NCBI GenBank assembly: GCA_038040445.1
Contig: JBBPIG010000013.1
Location: 62,001-126,000, forward strand
Length of the DNA stretch: 64,000 nucleotides
Reading direction: 5' to 3'
Origin: Acidobacteriota bacterium
GTDB lineage: Bacteria > Acidobacteriota > Blastocatellia > UBA7656
How positions within the stretch are numbered: position 1 is the stretch's first letter; each line of letters opens with the position of its first letter. A model generated the notes under the pieces. The model did no database searches. It was not told the DNA's origin and was given only the letters and a program-made list of their open reading frames with translations. Positions 61,412-64,000 of this stretch are shown piece after piece. A program made the translations under genes and the position numbers.

Positions 61412-62692
61412 ATGAAATATCACTTCATCTCGGCTGCAGGCCTCCTGATCTTTGCGGGAATCGCCTGGTTGCTGTCTACTGACCGTCGAAAGGTGTCATG
61501 GAAAACGGTCGCGTGGGGCATGGCGTTGCAGCTTGTGATTGGATTGCTGATCTTTCGCGTTCCAGGTTCACACCGCCCGTTTTTGTGGCTGAACGCCGGT
61601 GTTTTAGCTTTGCTCGACGCCTCGAAAGCCGGCACGGCTTTCTTGTTTGGGCCTCTTGCAAGCCCCGATGCGCCGGGATCGATCGGCTTCATTCTGATAT
61701 TTCAAGTCCTGCCCGTCGCGATCTTCTTCGCAGCGTTCACCGCGCTTCTATATCACCTGCGGTTGCTCCAGTGGGTAGTGCGTCTGTTCGCAAAAGTCTT
61801 TCACCGCACGATGGCAATCAGCGGGGCGGAATCCTTGTGCGGTGCAGCGAACATCTTCGTGGGCGTCGAATCGGCGCTGGTGATCAGGCCCTATCTCGAC
61901 AAGATGACGCGGTCAGAGCTGCTGACAGTGTTGACTACGGGGATGGCCACGGTCGCGTCGAGCACGCTTGGAATCTACGTGGCGTTCCTGACCGGCGTGT
62001 TCCCGCAGATAGCCGGCCATCTGCTGTCGGCTTCGGTGCTGGCGATTCCGGCGGCGATCGTCGTCTGCAAGCTGCTCGTTCCCGAGACTGAAACGCCTGA
62101 GACCGCGCTTGGAGTTCCGCCGGAAGACGAGTCCACGCGTGCGCGCAATCTGATGAGCGCGATCATCGCGGGCTCGATGGACGGCTTGAAGCTCGCAGCG
62201 GGAATCTCCGCGCTGTTGATTGCGATTCTGGGGCTCGTAGCGCTTGGCGACAAGATGCTCGGGCTCGGGAGCTCGTGGTTTGGAATGACCGAGCCGCTCT
62301 CGCTGGTAAGAATCTTGAGCTGGGTCTTTAGGCCGTTTGCCTACCTGCTTGGAATTCAGCCGAGTGACGTTCCTATGGCGGCGCGGTTGTTGGGAGAGCG
62401 CGTGATCCTGACCGAGGTTGTTTCTTACAACGATCTCGCTCAAGTTATCTCGAACGGACAGGTCAGCGACGGGCGCACGGTGGTGATCCTGAGTTATGCG
62501 CTATGCGGGTTCGCGCACGTGGCGTCGGTTGCGATCTTCGTAGGCGGCACGGCGGCGCTTTGCCCCAAGCGTCGCGACGATCTTGCCGCGCTTGGATGGC
62601 GCGCGTTGGTGGCGGCGACGTTAGCCACGTTGATGACGGGGTGCGTCGCAGGGATCTTTAGCAACGGCGAGGGCGTCTTGCTGCTCAGATGA
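61412..62692 (+). CDS. Concentrative nucleoside transporter (NupC/CNT family)
   Basis: 426 residues, about ten membrane segments. In order: [36 protein letters not shown], [19 protein letters not shown] ([20 protein letters not shown]), then the nucleoside-binding region [34 protein letters not shown] (in parts [13 protein letters not shown] and [13 protein letters not shown]). A hallmark of the family is GxxE..xxxxNxFxGxxExPxxxxPy, satisfied here. The later [14 protein letters not shown] and [17 protein letters not shown] are also family segments. It imports nucleosides coupled to sodium or protons at the inner membrane. Confidence 0.93.
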   Translation: MKYHFISAAGLLIFAGIAWLLSTDRRKVSWKTVAWGMALQLVIGLLIFRVPGSHRPFLWLNAGVLALLDASKAGTAFLFGPLASPDAPGSIGFILIFQVLPVAIFFAAFTALLYHLRLLQWVVRLFAKVFHRTMAISGAESLCGAANIFVGVESALVIRPYLDKMTRSELLTVLTTGMATVASSTLGIYVAFLTGVFPQIAGHLLSASVLAIPAAIVVCKLLVPETETPETALGVPPEDESTRARNLMSAIIAGSMDGLKLAAGISALLIAILGLVALGDKMLGLGSSWFGMTEPLSLVRILSWVFRPFAYLLGIQPSDVPMAARLLGERVILTEVVSYNDLAQVISNGQVSDGRTVVILSYALCGFAHVASVAIFVGGTAALCPKRRDDLAALGWRALVAATLATLMTGCVAGIFSNGEGVLLLR

Positions 62693-62827
62693 AGGACCGG
62701 AGTGAGAAACGCTTCGGTCGTTTTCCGATTCAATTCGGCGCAACGTCCTGCGCGGCTGAGTGATGTAAACTTGCAGGCGAGTGCAATGCGAGCGAATCCA
62801 TTCTCGAACCGCAGTTCGTAGTCACGC

Positions 62828-62945
62828 CTTGAGGCGGAGGTTCAGAGTTCAAGCTTTAGCTTGCTCCTAGTGCTTTACCCGATCGAATCACCCAAGCTAA
62901 AGCTTGAACTCTGAACTTCCGCCTGAAGGCCGAACTACGAACTAC
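62828..62945. repeat. Hairpin repeat element, copy 2 (GTTCAGAGTTCAAGC)
   Basis: GGCGGAGGTTCAGAGTTCAA plus GCTTTAGCTTG pairs with CAAGCTAAAGCTTGAACTCT plus GAACTTCCGCC, so the arm is up to about 36 bp with the outer CTTGAGGCGG/CCGCCTGAAG part. Followed by GGCCGAACTACGAACTACT. It is nearly the same as the element at 29017-29128, 34 kb away, with a T for C in the arm. It lies between the transporter gene and the GYD gene. Confidence 0.9.
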
Positions 62946-62962
62946 TAAAAAGGAGAACGAAT

Positions 62963-63286
62963 ATGCCTATCTATGTGACACTTCTCAAAAACACGGCGCA
63001 GGGCGCCAAGGAAATCAAGGACTTTGGAAACGCCGTCGAAGAAGCGGCCGGATGGATCGCTCGCGATGGCGGCAAGATACTCGGCGCCTATGCCCTTCAG
63101 GGTCACTACGATTTTCTCTGGATCACCGAGTACCCCGACGGGACGGGAATAGGAAAGTCGCTGTTGTCGGCGGCGGCCAGGGGGCTGGTTGTCACTGAAA
63201 CCTTGGAAGCCCTCCCGATCGATAAGTTTGTATCGCTGTTGAAGTCACCCGCGATGACCGAGCGATTCGGCCAGATCAAGTCGTAA
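62963..63286 (+). CDS. GYD domain protein
   Basis: 107 residues: MPIYVTLLKNTAQGAKEIKD, ILGAYALQGHYDFLWITEYPD and VTETLEALPIDKFVSLL. GYD domains are small dimeric alpha/beta proteins of ferredoxin-like fold; the Gly-x-Tyr-Asp core is GHYDFL here. Function unknown. AAGGAG at 62949 is its Shine-Dalgarno. It follows the hairpin element and precedes dtd by 75 bp. Confidence 0.92.
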   Translation: MPIYVTLLKNTAQGAKEIKDFGNAVEEAAGWIARDGGKILGAYALQGHYDFLWITEYPDGTGIGKSLLSAAARGLVVTETLEALPIDKFVSLLKSPAMTERFGQIKS

Positions 63287-63361
63287 GGCGCTAACCGAGT
63301 TTCCTCGTTCGAATCAGCGCGATCTTGCACTCCGCATATCCACAGTGCAAGACTGGCATCC

Positions 63362-63811
63362 ATGCGCGCAGTCGTGCAGCGAGTAACTGACGCCCGCGTC
63401 GAAGTCGGCGGCGAAATTGTCGGCGAAATCGGCGCGGGGTTTCTCGTATTGTTGGGTATCGCCGGCGATGATGCGAACACGGATGCCGATTATCTCGCGG
63501 AAAAGATCGTCAACCTTCGCGTATTCGACGATGACGAAGGGAAGATGAACCGGTCGCTTTTGGAAACGGCCGGAGCGATGCTGGTGGTTTCGCAGTTCAC
63601 GCTTTACGGCGACGTGCGCCGCGGCCGTCGCCCCTCTTACTCAGACGCAGCAGAACCCGAGAAGGCAAACGAGCTTTACGAATACTTCGTCGAGCGAGTG
63701 CGATCATTCGGTGTAAAAGTCGAGACCGGCGTCTTGCAAGCAACCATGAAGGTGAGTCTGGTCAACGATGGGCCAGTGACCATGTTGCTGGATAGTCGAA
63801 AGCTGTTTTGA
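63362..63811 (+). CDS. dtd: D-aminoacyl-tRNA deacylase
   Basis: 149 residues, full length. [26 protein letters not shown] at the start, then [11 protein letters not shown]-type ([12 protein letters not shown]) and the SQF(T)[19 protein letters not shown] motif (about 79-101), and [11 protein letters not shown] at the end, which holds the cross-subunit Gly-cisPro motif. It removes D-amino acids from charged tRNAs in the cytoplasm and so protects protein synthesis. Start ATG 63362. No operon partner is seen. Confidence 0.96.
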   Translation: MRAVVQRVTDARVEVGGEIVGEIGAGFLVLLGIAGDDANTDADYLAEKIVNLRVFDDDEGKMNRSLLETAGAMLVVSQFTLYGDVRRGRRPSYSDAAEPEKANELYEYFVERVRSFGVKVETGVLQATMKVSLVNDGPVTMLLDSRKLF

Positions 63812-63930
63812 AGCTGAAGGGCCGGCAGTTCGGCATCACTCGAATGGTTGCCCTCTTCACCGGCCGTATGCGTTGCGCGTATGTTTGGACAGTGAGATGC
63901 AACGGCTGCTTCTGGCTTGGCTCAAGCAGT

Positions 63931-64000
63931 CTATTTCAGACCCGCATACTCTTTCTTCGCTTCAATCAAGATCGGCAAATCAGCATCCGCATCTTTCCAT
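63931..64000 (-). CDS. C-terminal end of a gene running off the window (TPR-type end)
   Basis: Only the last 22-23 codons are visible. The minus-strand frame ends WKDADADLPILIEAKKEYAGLK at TAG 63933-63931. The end W-K-D-A-D-x-D-L-P-I-L-x-E-A-K-x-E-Y is common at the C-terminus of TPR-containing proteins in Acidobacteriota, for example serine/threonine kinases with TPR tails. The start lies outside the window, so the rest cannot be judged. The 63812-63930 interval holds no feature I can support. Confidence 0.5.
   Translation of the reverse strand, partial: WKDADADLPILIEAKKEYAGLK

Overview
This window looks like chromosome from a soil-type, moderately high-GC bacterium, most likely Acidobacteriota (Blastocatellia-like). 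That placement is inference: it rests on the mix of OmpR-type winged-helix/TPR regulators, an FG-GAP/HYR repeat secreted protein, several VOC proteins beside an ECF sigma factor, Uma2, DUF5678 and DUF1080 proteins, and many word-like intergenic inverted repeats. No rRNA, tRNA, CRISPR array, prophage or intact transposase was seen.

Layout. 1-3380 (minus): acyl-CoA metabolism (enoyl-CoA hydratase, phenylacetate-CoA-ligase-like enzyme), a DUF1080 lipoprotein and a DinB-like protein. 3584-6464 (plus): proS and two secreted proteins. 6582-9295: a small decayed integron, made of a 3' remnant of an integron-type tyrosine recombinase, a candidate attI, and three gene cassettes bounded by attC sites. 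The cassettes carry a membrane-anchored receiver-like protein, a small acidic protein, and a broken RelE toxin with its antitoxin. A second toxin-antitoxin pair follows. 10065-12769: an ECF sigma factor overlapping a VOC-domain fusion protein, then two more VOC proteins. 12943-19518: PrxQ/Bcp, secreted hydrolases, small secreted proteins and an ankyrin protein. 19681-23933: a peptide-type ABC importer (binding protein and two permeases, no ATPase). 24010-25872: a less GC-rich patch of small unknown genes and a DUF5677 protein. 25941-28011: HPr and enzyme I of a PTS without EII. 28018-33421: SDR enzyme divergent from a YafY/WYL regulator, L,D-transpeptidase, AlbA_2 protein and Uma2 protein. 33508-38489 (minus): a giant FG-GAP/HYR secreted protein with a 2-bp frameshift. 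38560-41659: HTH protein, CadC-like TPR regulator and a TPR fragment. 41749-46164: ComEA-like lipoprotein, L-asparaginase plus class V aminotransferase, 1-Cys peroxiredoxin. 46358-53775: YkgJ protein, ligase-ACP-acyltransferase fusion, MacB/FtsX-type permease and three zinc-ribbon membrane paralogues. 53840-55370: a duplicated DUF5678/retropepsin module interrupted by a nucleotidyltransferase and a HEPN stub. 55381-64000: carB, a deleted RelA/SpoT-like gene, small zinc-ribbon genes, a hydrolase, a CNT nucleoside transporter, GYD protein, dtd and the C-terminus of a further gene.

The two themes most worth a second look are (i) the integron, where the first six bases of cassette 1 are the exact complement of its own attC inverse core and two attC sites keep the extrahelical-base signature, and (ii) at least seven different long inverted repeats built from short 'words' that sit against start or stop codons, one of them inside a coding sequence. 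Regulatory signals include four 11-bp-phased WTCACA repeats upstream of the OmpR-type regulator gene, a TGACA-N5-TGTCA palindrome in front of the YafY gene, and several strong hairpin terminators.
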